From the NCBI GenBank assembly GCA_025965495.1, contig JAOPWW010000465.1, positions 1-15,016 of the forward strand: DNA of 15,016 nt. The letters run 5' to 3'. Below, in pieces: positions 1 through 5,971 of this stretch. Position 1 is the first letter of the stretch. Every line of letters starts with the position of its first letter. Source of the DNA: Frankiales bacterium. Lineage in GTDB: Bacteria > Actinomycetota > Actinomycetes > Mycobacteriales > SCTD01. The translations under genes were made by a program, and so were the position numbers. The notes under the pieces are model-generated. The model saw only the letters and a list, made by a program, of their open reading frames with translations. It was not told the origin of the DNA and ran no database searches.

Positions 1-873
1 CGCCTCGTACAGCGCGACGTCGGCCTCGGTGTCCGGGCGCAGGTGCCAGCCCTTGTCGTGGAGGAATGCGTGCGACCAGCTCGACGACGCGACGAGCGCC
101 ACCCGCTTGTCGCCCTCGCTGATCGTCTTGGCCACCGCACGCCCGAACTCGAAGCAGCGCTTCGGGGACGGACCGGGCGGGTCGAGGTCCTCCCCCTTCT
201 GGATGTCGGCGAACCGCGCGATACCGCCCTTGCGCGCCACCACGTGCTCGCCGTAGCAGTTCACGGCCATCGGGACGACGGGGTAGGGGAACTGCGTGCC
301 GACGTGGTCGTAGTCGAGGAACAGCTGGGTGTTGCCGAAGGCGTGCGGGAAGTGGATGCCCTGCCGCGGCTCGTAGGAGTAGGCGACGTCGACGCCGTGG
401 TTCAGGACGCCCGACGTCAGCTGCTTGGCGAACTCCGGCGCCCCCTTCATCGTGAAGGTCGTGTCGTCCGGCAGGCCCCACACGTTCGGCACCTTGAGCA
501 TCGTCAGGACGCCGAACGGCTGCACCACGGTGTCGTGGTAGGCGAGGATGCAGAACGACGGGATGACCTCCTCGCGGAAGTTCTCGTACTGGTCGTCGCC
601 CCAGACGAGCACGACGTCGGGCGCGAACGCGTCGAGCGCCTCGCGGCACCGCTTCGTGTGCTCCAGCAGCACCCGCCGGTGCTCCGCCGCGGCGGTCACG
701 CCCTCGTCGTCGCCCCACTCCTGCTGCGCGAGCTCGGGCCAGGACGCGGGGTCCTTGAGCTCCGCCGGGATGTCCGGGTCCTTCAGCGAGCTCTTGAGCA
801 GGTTGGCCATGTGCGTGTCCGCACCCGCCAGCATCGGGTAGTGCGTGAGCCCGATCCCCAGTACCTCAGCCAC
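1..873 (-). CDS. Class III (LigB-type) extradiol ring-cleavage dioxygenase, C-terminus cut by the window edge
   Basis: Only the first 291 codons are visible; the frame is still open at base 1. The GTG start at 873 has a GGAGG site at 878-882, five bases away. The fold signature of the LigB/MhpB superfamily is clear. L-T-H11-Y-P corresponds to the first metal-binding His near the N-terminus. A gapless match to MhpB-type enzymes runs through FAPDVVLVWGDDQYENF (83-99). HFPHAF (174-179) holds the likely catalytic His, and VASSSWSHAF (261-270) corresponds to the late G-x-S-H strand. Family members open catechols with O2 at a non-haem Fe(II) centre in the cytoplasm. Oddly, the residue aligned with the second metal-ligand His is Gln95. 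The gene lies 104 bases downstream of the ferredoxin gene on the same strand and is probably co-transcribed with it. The natural substrate would be the catechol made by the neighbouring Rieske oxygenase and dehydrogenase. Family call is firm; substrate is unknown. Confidence 0.85.
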   Translation of the reverse strand, partial: MAEVLGIGLTHYPMLAGADTHMANLLKSSLKDPDIPAELKDPASWPELAQQEWGDDEGVTAAAEHRRVLLEHTKRCREALDAFAPDVVLVWGDDQYENFREEVIPSFCILAYHDTVVQPFGVLTMLKVPNVWGLPDDTTFTMKGAPEFAKQLTSGVLNHGVDVAYSYEPRQGIHFPHAFGNTQLFLDYDHVGTQFPYPVVPMAVNCYGEHVVARKGGIARFADIQKGEDLDPPGPSPKRCFEFGRAVAKTISEGDKRVALVASSSWSHAFLHDKGWHLRPDTEADVALYEA

Positions 874-942
874 GGTTCCTCCACTCCTGCCCCCACGCTC
901 TGCGCCGGGCGACGACGTGCACGGTCTCGACGTCCGGGCGGA

Positions 943-990
943 GCGTCCTCGGGAGGACGCGTGCGCGGACCGCGTCCTCAGGCGAGGACG
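943..990 (-). repeat. Two tandem hairpins built from the heptamer CGTCCTC/GAGGACG
   Basis: Arms GCGTCCTC (943-950) and GAGGACGC (953-960) form one inverted repeat. CGTCCTC (973-979) and GAGGACG (984-990) form a second with a 4-base loop. All four heptamers are mutually complementary, so alternative pairings are possible. The second hairpin includes the ferredoxin stop codon (complement of 978-980). Transcribed from the minus strand, they lie between the ferredoxin and extradiol dioxygenase genes. There is no following T-run. They could be a partial terminator, an mRNA-stabilising or processing element, or protein-binding sites. Confidence 0.55.
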
Positions 991-1289
991 TACACCTTCC
1001 CGTCCTCGTCCACCTCGACCGCGTAGGTCGTCAGAGCGACGGTGGCCGGGAAGCACAGCGCCTTGCCGGTCTTGAGGTCGAAGCGGGCCATGTGCAGGGG
1101 GCAGACGACCTCGCTGCCCTCGACCTCGCTGTCCTCGCCGAGCGACCACTGCTCGTGCGAGCAGGAGTCCTGCGTGGCGAACAGCTCGCCGTCCTCGGTG
1201 CGGTACAGCGCGATCGGCTCGTCGAACTCGAGCGTCATCGTGGAGCCGTTCTCCAGCTCCTCGGTCGTGCAGGCGAATCGTCGTTCCAT
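978..1289 (-). CDS. Rieske-type [2Fe-2S] ferredoxin of an aromatic ring-hydroxylating oxygenase
   Basis: This is a 103-residue soluble protein, the usual size for Rieske ferredoxins of dioxygenase systems. Cluster ligands are visible as C43-S-H45, then 17 residues, then C63-P-L-H66. The protein passes electrons one at a time from a reductase to the Rieske centre of the oxygenase alpha subunit. The ATG at 1289 was chosen because Rieske ferredoxin homology begins there (MERRFACTTEEL). The open frame extends further upstream, but that stretch looks like non-coding promoter DNA. A GAAGGGG site at 1300-1306 lies ten bases away. The gene is divergent from the alpha subunit gene and upstream of the extradiol dioxygenase on the same strand. 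No cognate ferredoxin reductase gene is in the window. The alternative, a NirD-like or biphenyl-type ferredoxin with another partner, is less likely given the neighbours. Confidence 0.9.
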   Translation of the reverse strand: MERRFACTTEELENGSTMTLEFDEPIALYRTEDGELFATQDSCSHEQWSLGEDSEVEGSEVVCPLHMARFDLKTGKALCFPATVALTTYAVEVDEDGKVYVLA

Positions 1290-1501
1290 CGTCGTGCTGC
1301 CCCTTCGGCCGACCGTCCCTGCGCTGCGCAGGAGGTGCGCCGAGTGTCGGCGGTCACCCCGTCCGTCGCAGGTCGCGTCCCGGCCCCTGGAACCGGGACG
1401 GCGGTCGCAGCGCGGTTCCGACGTCTGGAACCGGGCGGCGCCGGCGCCTGTGGCGTGCGGCACCCTCCTCGCAGCCGGGACCGGCAGACGAAGGGGTTCT
1501 C
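1290..1501. promoter_or_regulatory. Divergent promoter region between Rieske ferredoxin and oxygenase alpha subunit
   Basis: This 212-base gene-free stretch separates the two start codons and must hold both promoters. I see no convincing -10/-35 boxes, which is common in such GC-rich DNA. It contains a perfect 15-bp palindrome CCTGCGC-T-GCGCAGG at 1318-1332, near the ferredoxin start. It also contains the operator-like dyad at 1414-1432, a further GGAACC half-site at 1389-1394, and a GC palindrome GGCGCCGGCGCC at 1437-1448. The direct repeat TGGAACCGGG (or one base less) occurs at 1388-1397 and 1426-1435. The alpha gene is preceded by GAAGGGG at 1490-1496. Confidence 0.6.
1414..1432. promoter_or_regulatory. 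Operator-like dyad GGTTCC-N7-GGAACC upstream of the oxygenase alpha subunit
   Basis: GGTTCC (1414-1419) and GGAACC (1427-1432) are separated by GACGTCT. The dyad extends to CGGTTCC and GGAACCG, and its centre lies 79 bases before the alpha start codon. The same motif with the same 7-base gap recurs upstream of the beta subunit and hydratase genes. A degenerate copy (CGTCCC-N7-GGAACC) sits at 1376-1394. The arms satisfy the T-N11-A pattern of LysR-type sites, though IclR or TetR proteins are also possible binders. Confidence 0.6.
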
Positions 1502-2818
1502 ATGTCCGAGTACGTGATCGACGACCGGGAGATGCCGCGGTTCCGCGTGAGCCGCCGGGCCATGGTCGACCCCGAGGTGTTCGCCAAGGAGCGCGACCTC
1601 GTCTTCAACCACACGTGGCTGTACCTGGGTCACGAGAGCGAGCTGCGCAAGAAGGGCGACTTCAAGACCCGCACCGTCGCGGGGCGTCCCCTCATCTTCG
1701 CGCGCGACACGAAGGGCGCGCTGAAGGTCTGGGTCAACTCGTGCCCGCACCGGGGCGCCATGCTGTGCCGCGAGCCCTCGGGCAACGCCCGCTTCATGAC
1801 GTGCTTCTACCACGGCTGGAGCTTCGGGATCGACGGCCGCATGGTGTCCATGCCGGGCGACGAGGCCTACGGCCCGGACTTCGAGCGCCCCGGCCTGGCC
1901 GCGCCCGCGCAGGTCGACTCCTACCGCGGGTTCGTCTTCGTGACGTTCGACCCCGACCTCGAGGACCTGCGGAGCTACCTCGCCGGCGCGACCGAGTACC
2001 TCGACCTCGTCGCGGACCAGTCGCTGGTCGGGATGGAGATCCTCGAGGGGTCCCACGAGTACTCGGTCAAGGCGAACTGGAAGCTGCTCGTCGAGAACAG
2101 CGTCGACGGCTACCACGCGGTCAGCACGCACCAGCGCTACTTCGAGATGGTCCTGGCCGCCCGCGGCTCGGTCGACCCCAGCATGCTCGGCGCCTCGCGC
2201 AGCATCGACCTCGGCAACGGGCACGCCGTGATCGCCGGTGCCCCCGCCACGGAGGGCCTGTTCGGGCGCCCCCTGTCCGAGGAGGGCGCGCAGGAGCGCG
2301 AGCAACGGCACGCCGCGCTGCGCGAGCGGCACGGCAAGGGCTGGGTCGACCGCATGCAGGGCAACCGCAACCTGGTCATCTTCCCCAACCTCGTCATCGT
2401 CGACCTCGTCATGGGCGTCGTGGTCCGCAAGATCGACCCCGTGTCGCCGGACTACATGGAGGTCACGGCCTGGGAGCTCGCACCGCCTGACGAGGGCGAC
2501 GAGCTGCGCAAGCAGCGCCTGGACAACTTCCTCACGTTCTGGGGTCCGGGCGGCCTGGCCTCGCCGGACGACGTGGAGGCGCTCGAGACCTGCCAGGTCG
2601 GCTTCGGCGGCGTCCGCGAGCTGCCCTGGTCCGACATCTCCCGCGGCATGAACAAGGAAGTCACCACGACGTCGGACGAGCTCCAGATGCGCGCCTGGTG
2701 GCGTCGCTGGAACGCGATCATCACGGGGGAGGTCCTGCCGCCGGAGCCCAAGGCGCCGCTCGAGGAGCTGTTCACGAGCCCGTCGCGGGCGCAGGAGCCG
2801 GAGTCGTCGAGCGTGTAG
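1502..2818 (+). CDS. Aromatic ring-hydroxylating dioxygenase, large (alpha) subunit
   Basis: This 438-residue protein has the two-domain layout of Rieske non-haem iron oxygenase alpha subunits. The N-terminal Rieske domain shows C81-P-H83, 17 residues, then C101-F-Y-H104. The C-terminal catalytic domain carries D202-G-Y-H205-x4-H210, the bridging Asp and two mononuclear-iron His ligands. D356 or D357 (SPDDVEALE) is the likely third ligand. It inserts O2 into an aromatic ring to give a cis-dihydrodiol, using electrons from the ferredoxin. The ATG at 1502 is supported by GAAGGGG five bases upstream. Its partner beta subunit is 1.6 kb away on the opposite strand, which is unusual because alpha and beta normally lie side by side. 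Benzoate, p-cumate and biphenyl-type enzymes share this architecture, so the ring substrate cannot be read from motifs alone. A hairpin terminator follows the stop. Confidence 0.93.
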   Translation: MSEYVIDDREMPRFRVSRRAMVDPEVFAKERDLVFNHTWLYLGHESELRKKGDFKTRTVAGRPLIFARDTKGALKVWVNSCPHRGAMLCREPSGNARFMTCFYHGWSFGIDGRMVSMPGDEAYGPDFERPGLAAPAQVDSYRGFVFVTFDPDLEDLRSYLAGATEYLDLVADQSLVGMEILEGSHEYSVKANWKLLVENSVDGYHAVSTHQRYFEMVLAARGSVDPSMLGASRSIDLGNGHAVIAGAPATEGLFGRPLSEEGAQEREQRHAALRERHGKGWVDRMQGNRNLVIFPNLVIVDLVMGVVVRKIDPVSPDYMEVTAWELAPPDEGDELRKQRLDNFLTFWGPGGLASPDDVEALETCQVGFGGVRELPWSDISRGMNKEVTTTSDELQMRAWWRRWNAIITGEVLPPEPKAPLEELFTSPSRAQEPESSSV

Positions 2819-2827
2819 TCCGGAGCA

Positions 2828-2868
2828 CGACGAGGGGGGTGGCAGGCCTCGCGCACCCCCCCTCGTCG
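2828..2868. terminator. Bidirectional hairpin terminator between alpha subunit and hydrolase genes
   Basis: CGACGAGGGGGGTG (2828-2841) pairs with CACCCCCCCTCGTCG (2854-2868). The stem is 14 bp with one bulged C, and the loop is 12 bases. It sits exactly between two convergent stop codons (2818 plus, 2883 minus), the expected place for a shared terminator. There is no T-run, as is usual in high-GC Actinomycetota. Confidence 0.8.
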
Positions 2869-2882
2869 CGCCGGGCTGTCGG

Positions 2883-3605
2883 TCAGGCGCCCTGGTGGGC
2901 GCGCCACTGCTCGGCGAGCGGCGTCAGGCGCGGGGCGACGCGGGCTCCCAGCCACTCGAACACCCGCTCCCAGCCGTCGTACGAGGCGGCGTAGCTGACG
3001 CCGTCGCTGGTGTCGCTGCGGTACCAGTCGCGCCCGACGCCGGGGTAGCGCACGACGGCGGTGAACACGTCGGAGGCGCCCTCGAGACGGCGGCCGAGCG
3101 CACGGACCTCCTCCACGGGGGCCGAGGGGTCGTCGGCGCCGAACAGGCCGAGCCAGGGGGTGCGCACGGTCGCGACCACGTCCGGCAGCGCGACGGCCCC
3201 GCCGCGACGCGTGGGCGACAGGCTCACGACCGCACCCAGCTCGAAGAGTGCGGCAGCGACGAGCGCCTGCAACCCGCCGGACCCGACGCCGAGGACGCCG
3301 ACCTGCTCCGGGGACCAGCCCCGCTCCGCCGCCCGGGCCAGCAGCGCCTGCAGCGCGACCAGCACGGCGTCCGGCGGCAGCGGTCCTCGCCCGTCCCCGG
3401 CCACCTCGACCGCGAGCGACTCGTAGCCGTGGTGCGCGAGGTCGTTCAGCACCTCGCCCGCGTGGCCTGCGAGGCCGCCGTCGTCGCAGAGGAGCACCAC
3501 CAGCCCGCGCGGCACCCCGGGCAGGCTGATCTCCAGGACGCGGTGCTCACCGTCCCCGGCCGTCATCGTCCCCTCGACGGGCTCGATCCTGAGGGCCTGG
3601 CTCAT
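2883..3605 (-). CDS. Dienelactone-hydrolase-like alpha/beta hydrolase with an atypical triad
   Basis: This 240-residue cytoplasmic protein has an alpha/beta-hydrolase core of dienelactone hydrolase type. A nucleophile elbow reads G106-V-G-S109-G-G, with Ser where classic dienelactone hydrolases have Cys. The acid strand reads LGLFGADDP (152-160), with D158 or D159. Then comes Y187-P-G-V-G-R192-D-W-Y, where the family normally has YPGxxH; here the expected catalytic His is Arg192. The ATG at 3605 lies 25 bases after the dehydrogenase stop, with GCGAGG upstream as a modest ribosome site. It is the last gene of the beta-subunit unit and ends at the shared terminator. Position suggests hydrolysis of a ring-cleavage product or an ester/lactone intermediate. 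The missing His means it may be inactive, use another His, or act on something else. Family call is good; function is open. Confidence 0.75.
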   Translation of the reverse strand: MSQALRIEPVEGTMTAGDGEHRVLEISLPGVPRGLVVLLCDDGGLAGHAGEVLNDLAHHGYESLAVEVAGDGRGPLPPDAVLVALQALLARAAERGWSPEQVGVLGVGSGGLQALVAAALFELGAVVSLSPTRRGGAVALPDVVATVRTPWLGLFGADDPSAPVEEVRALGRRLEGASDVFTAVVRYPGVGRDWYRSDTSDGVSYAASYDGWERVFEWLGARVAPRLTPLAEQWRAHQGA

Positions 3606-3630
3606 CGGTGCGCCTCGCTGTCGTCGTCGG

Positions 3631-4449
3631 TCACGCGGGGTGCGGCGTCCAGGGCCAGTACTTCGCCGTCGCGCCGCCGTCGACCGTGATGCTGGTGCCG
3701 GTCACCATGGCCGACTCGTCCGAGGCGAGGAAGACGACCGCGCCCACGTAGTCCTCCGGCGTCGGGAGGCGCCCGAGCGGCAGCTGCGCGGCGTAGTCGT
3801 TCCGGTTCCTGCTCGGCCGGCTCAGCAGCGCGTCCATCGCCGCCCGCGCCTCGGGGTCGGTCGGCGCCGTCGCCGTCGGCGTGAAGCCGTTGACCCGGAT
3901 CCCGTGCTCGGCGAGCTCCATCGCCACCGAGCGGGTGAAGTTGATCAGACCGGCCTTGCCGGTGGAGTACCCGACGTTGCCCGGCTGCCCCTGCCAGCCG
4001 GCGGTCGACAGGACGTTGATGATGCTGCCCTCGGTGCCGGTGGAGATCATGCTCCTCGCCGCCGCCCTGGTGAACAGGAAGGACCCGACGAGGATCACGT
4101 CCAGCTGGCGGCGGAACGTCTCGTGGTTCATGTCCAGGACGCCCTGCTGGTGGAAGAACACGGCGTTGTTGACCAGGACGTCGACCTTGCCCCAGCGGCG
4201 CACGGCCTCGGCCACCACCTGTTCGGCGTGCTCCGGGTCGGTGACGTCGCCCGCCAGGGCGAAGGCCTCACCACCCGCGTCCTCGATCCGCTGCGCGCTC
4301 GCGCGGGCGACCTCCTCGGACAGGTCGGCGCAGAGCACCCGCGCCCCGTGCGCGGCCAGACCGGAGGCCAGCGCTCCCCCGATGTTCGGGCTCGCCCCCG
4401 TGACGACGGCGACCTTGCCCTGCAGCCGGCTCCCTTGCGGCGGCGTCAC
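3631..4449 (-). CDS. Short-chain dehydrogenase/reductase, probable aromatic cis-dihydrodiol dehydrogenase
   Basis: This 272-residue classical SDR has a cofactor motif T17-G-A-S-P-N-I-G24, where the middle Gly of TGxxxGxG is Asn22. D42 after the second strand favours NAD(H). NNA is at 94-96, and S148, Y161-S-T-G-K165 are the catalytic residues. The GTG start at 4449 overlaps the beta subunit stop (GTGA), indicating translational coupling. The C-terminal DGG (257-259) is typical of the family. In this context it most likely oxidises the cis-diol made by the dioxygenase to a catechol and regenerates NADH for the electron-transfer chain. SDRs are functionally broad, so a role on an alcohol formed by the nearby P450, or as an acyl-thioester reductase, cannot be excluded. 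The operon position right behind the beta subunit is the main argument. Confidence 0.88.
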   Translation of the reverse strand: MTPPQGSRLQGKVAVVTGASPNIGGALASGLAAHGARVLCADLSEEVARASAQRIEDAGGEAFALAGDVTDPEHAEQVVAEAVRRWGKVDVLVNNAVFFHQQGVLDMNHETFRRQLDVILVGSFLFTRAAARSMISTGTEGSIINVLSTAGWQGQPGNVGYSTGKAGLINFTRSVAMELAEHGIRVNGFTPTATAPTDPEARAAMDALLSRPSRNRNDYAAQLPLGRLPTPEDYVGAVVFLASDESAMVTGTSITVDGGATAKYWPWTPHPA

Positions 4450-4973
4450 AGGATGATGCTCACCTTGCCGTGCGGACGGAGCACGGCGAGGTCCAGGACC
4501 GCCTTGCGCACGAGGAAGCGGAAGGCACCGCTCTCGTCGCGCTCCACCTCGTGGCGGTACTGGCCGACGTAGGTGTCCAGCGTGCCGCCGCGGAAGCGGA
4601 AGACGGCGAAGGTCGCCCGGATCGCGAGGTGGCCGTCCGGCAGCAGCGCGACCCGCACGTTCGTCACCGAGCGTCGGGTGCGGGAGTGCGGGTACTCGGC
4701 GTGCGCGGAGCGCTTCATGAGCGAGTTCACCCGCTGCTCGAGCAGAAAGCGGTCGTCCTGGACGAGGAACAGGTCGCGCCGCGGGTCGCCGTCGGGCTTG
4801 TCGGTGGCCGGGACGAGGTACTCGCCGGTCGCCGCGAACAGGTCCAGCCACTCCGGCAGCCGCCACGTGTCCAGCAGCTCCGCCTCCTCGTACAGGAACT
4901 GCTCCACCTCGTAGGAGAGCGCCCTCGCCTCGTCCACAGCCAGACGGGGCGGCACTGCCTGCACTTCGGTCAC
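4446..4973 (-). CDS. Aromatic ring-hydroxylating dioxygenase, small (beta) subunit
   Basis: This 175-residue protein has the NTF2-like fold of Rieske oxygenase beta subunits. It shows the family pattern of an N-terminal helix (VEQFLYEEAELLDTWRLPEW, 23-42) and a short strand EYLVPA (51-56). The conserved SRTRRSVTNVRV follows (97-108), then FRGGTLDTYVGQYRHEVERD (127-146). The subunit is structural: it completes the alpha3beta3 hexamer and carries no metal ligands. The GTG at 4973 was chosen because GAGGAG at 4981-4986 lies seven bases upstream. The open frame continues further upstream, but into the divergent promoter region. The gene heads a minus-strand unit with the dehydrogenase and hydrolase and is transcribed towards the convergent alpha gene, so stoichiometry depends on two promoters. 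Confidence 0.9.
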   Translation of the reverse strand: MTEVQAVPPRLAVDEARALSYEVEQFLYEEAELLDTWRLPEWLDLFAATGEYLVPATDKPDGDPRRDLFLVQDDRFLLEQRVNSLMKRSAHAEYPHSRTRRSVTNVRVALLPDGHLAIRATFAVFRFRGGTLDTYVGQYRHEVERDESGAFRFLVRKAVLDLAVLRPHGKVSIIL

Positions 4974-5035
4974 GGGTCTTCTCCTCGGTCGGCGTCGCCG
5001 GAGAGTCGACCCCTCGTCGGAGGCCTTCCAGCCGG

Positions 5036-5054
5036 TGTTCCGGGGTGCGGAACC
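5036..5054. promoter_or_regulatory. Operator-like dyad TGTTCC-N7-GGAACC, beta-subunit side
   Basis: TGTTCC (5036-5041) and GGAACC (5049-5054) flank GGGGTGC. The inner GTTCC/GGAAC arms are perfect. It differs from the copies at 1414-1432 and 5069-5087 by one base in the left arm. Its centre lies 72 bases upstream of the beta-subunit start. Confidence 0.55.
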
Positions 5055-5068
5055 GGCCGGTTGCCGCT

Positions 5069-5087
5069 GGTTCCACCGGACGGAACC
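5069..5087. promoter_or_regulatory. Operator-like dyad GGTTCC-N7-GGAACC, hydratase side
   Basis: GGTTCC (5069-5074) and GGAACC (5082-5087) flank ACCGGAC, identical in both arms and spacing to the site upstream of the alpha subunit. Its centre lies 72 bases upstream of the hydratase ATG. The spacing fits the T-N11-A rule for LysR-type regulators, a common class controlling aromatic catabolism, but no LysR gene is in the window. Confidence 0.6.
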
Positions 5088-5149
5088 TGCCCCCCGACCT
5101 GCCCGGGAGCTGGGCCACCCTGGCGCCACCCACGAGACCGAGGACACCG

Positions 5150-5971
5150 ATGACCTCCGCTGAGACCGACACCTCCCGCGACACCTGCGTCGCCCGGGCC
5201 GCGGCACGCCTCACCGCCGCCGAGCGCGACGGCGTCCCGTGCGCCCCCGTCCGCGACACCCTCGGCGACACCGACGTCGCCCTCGCGTACGCCGTGCAGC
5301 AGCGCGTGGTCGAGGGCCACCTCGCCGCCGGCCGACGCGTGGTCGGCCGCAAGATCGGCCTGACCTCCCCCGCCGTGCAGGCGCAGCTCGGCGTCGACCA
5401 GCCCGACTTCGGCGTCCTGTTCGCCGACATGGACGTGTCCGGCCCGGGCGCCGTCTCCACCGACCGGCTGCTGCAGCCGAAGGTGGAGGCCGAGATCGCC
5501 TTCGTCCTGGCCGCCGACCTGGACGGCCCGGACCTCACGCCCGACGTCGTCCGCGCCGCCGTCGACCACGCGGTGGCCGCGCTGGAGATCGTCGACAGCC
5601 GGGTGAGCGGCTGGGACATCCGCATCACCGACACCGTCGCCGACAACGCCTCGAGCGCGCTCTACGTGCTCGGTGAGCGCCGGGTGCCGCTCAGCGACTT
5701 CGATCCCGTCGACGTCGTCATGACCCTGCATGTCGACGGCGAGCAGGTGTCGTCCGGCACCGGCGCCGCCTGCCTGGGCGACCCGCTCCACGCCCTGCGC
5801 TGGCTCGCGCAGACCGCGCGCGACCTGGGACAGCCGCTCCGGGCCGGCCAGGTGGTGCTGTCCGGTGCGCTCGGCCCGATGGTCCCGGTCGTCCCGGGCA
5901 CGACCGTGACCGCCGAGCTCAGCGTGCTCGGGACCGTGACCGCCCGGTTCTCGTCCGGGGCGGACGCATGA
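5150..5971 (+). CDS. 2-Hydroxypenta-2,4-dienoate (2-keto-4-pentenoate) hydratase, MhpD/XylJ/HsaE family
   Basis: This 273-residue cytoplasmic enzyme adds water to 2-hydroxypenta-2,4-dienoate (or an alkylated form) to give 4-hydroxy-2-oxovalerate. It shows GRKIGLTS (66-73), [10 protein letters not shown] (109-118) and [11 protein letters not shown] (145-155). E113, E115 and E146 reproduce the spacing of the three metal-binding Glu residues of MhpD (106, 108, 139). The ATG at 5150 is preceded by GAGGA five bases upstream; an in-frame ATG at 5045 lies inside the operator region and lacks family similarity. The stop overlaps the next start (ATGA at 5968). The paralogous 4-oxalocrotonate decarboxylases share this fold, but placement directly before the aldehyde dehydrogenase and aldolase favours the hydratase. 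It is the first gene of the lower-pathway operon. Confidence 0.9.
   Translation: MTSAETDTSRDTCVARAAARLTAAERDGVPCAPVRDTLGDTDVALAYAVQQRVVEGHLAAGRRVVGRKIGLTSPAVQAQLGVDQPDFGVLFADMDVSGPGAVSTDRLLQPKVEAEIAFVLAADLDGPDLTPDVVRAAVDHAVAALEIVDSRVSGWDIRITDTVADNASSALYVLGERRVPLSDFDPVDVVMTLHVDGEQVSSGTGAACLGDPLHALRWLAQTARDLGQPLRAGQVVLSGALGPMVPVVPGTTVTAELSVLGTVTARFSSGADA

Larger units (their letters stand above)
4974..5149. promoter_or_regulatory. Divergent promoter region between oxygenase beta subunit and dienoate hydratase
   Basis: This 176-base gene-free stretch separates two start codons facing away from each other. It holds two copies of the GGTTCC-N7-GGAACC dyad whose centres (5045 and 5078) are 33 bases apart, about three helical turns. 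They are placed symmetrically: each is 72 bases from the nearer start codon (4973 or 5150). Between them is a perfect palindrome AACCGGCCGGTT (5051-5062). No core promoter boxes are obvious. Confidence 0.65.

Noticed and set aside
43..1026. Plus-strand open frame antisense to the extradiol dioxygenase
   Set aside because: Composition is Val/Arg/Leu-rich antisense shadow. The minus-strand frame has a ribosome site and clear LigB/MhpB motifs.
1437..1448. Perfect palindrome GGCGCCGGCGCC downstream of the alpha-side operator
   Set aside because: It is pure G/C and expected to arise by chance in DNA of this composition. I mention it within the region but do not claim a function.
1290..1463. Extra N-terminal 58 residues for the Rieske ferredoxin
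   Set aside because: The region is Arg/Gly-rich, overlaps the operator-like dyads, and family similarity starts at the ATG at 1289.
4974..5646. Minus-strand open frames extending the beta subunit and SDR reading frames back through the divergent region into the hydratase gene
   Set aside because: They cross the operator region and the antisense of a well-supported hydratase. Good start sites (GTG 4973 with GAGGAG; GTG 4449 overlapping a stop) explain the real genes.
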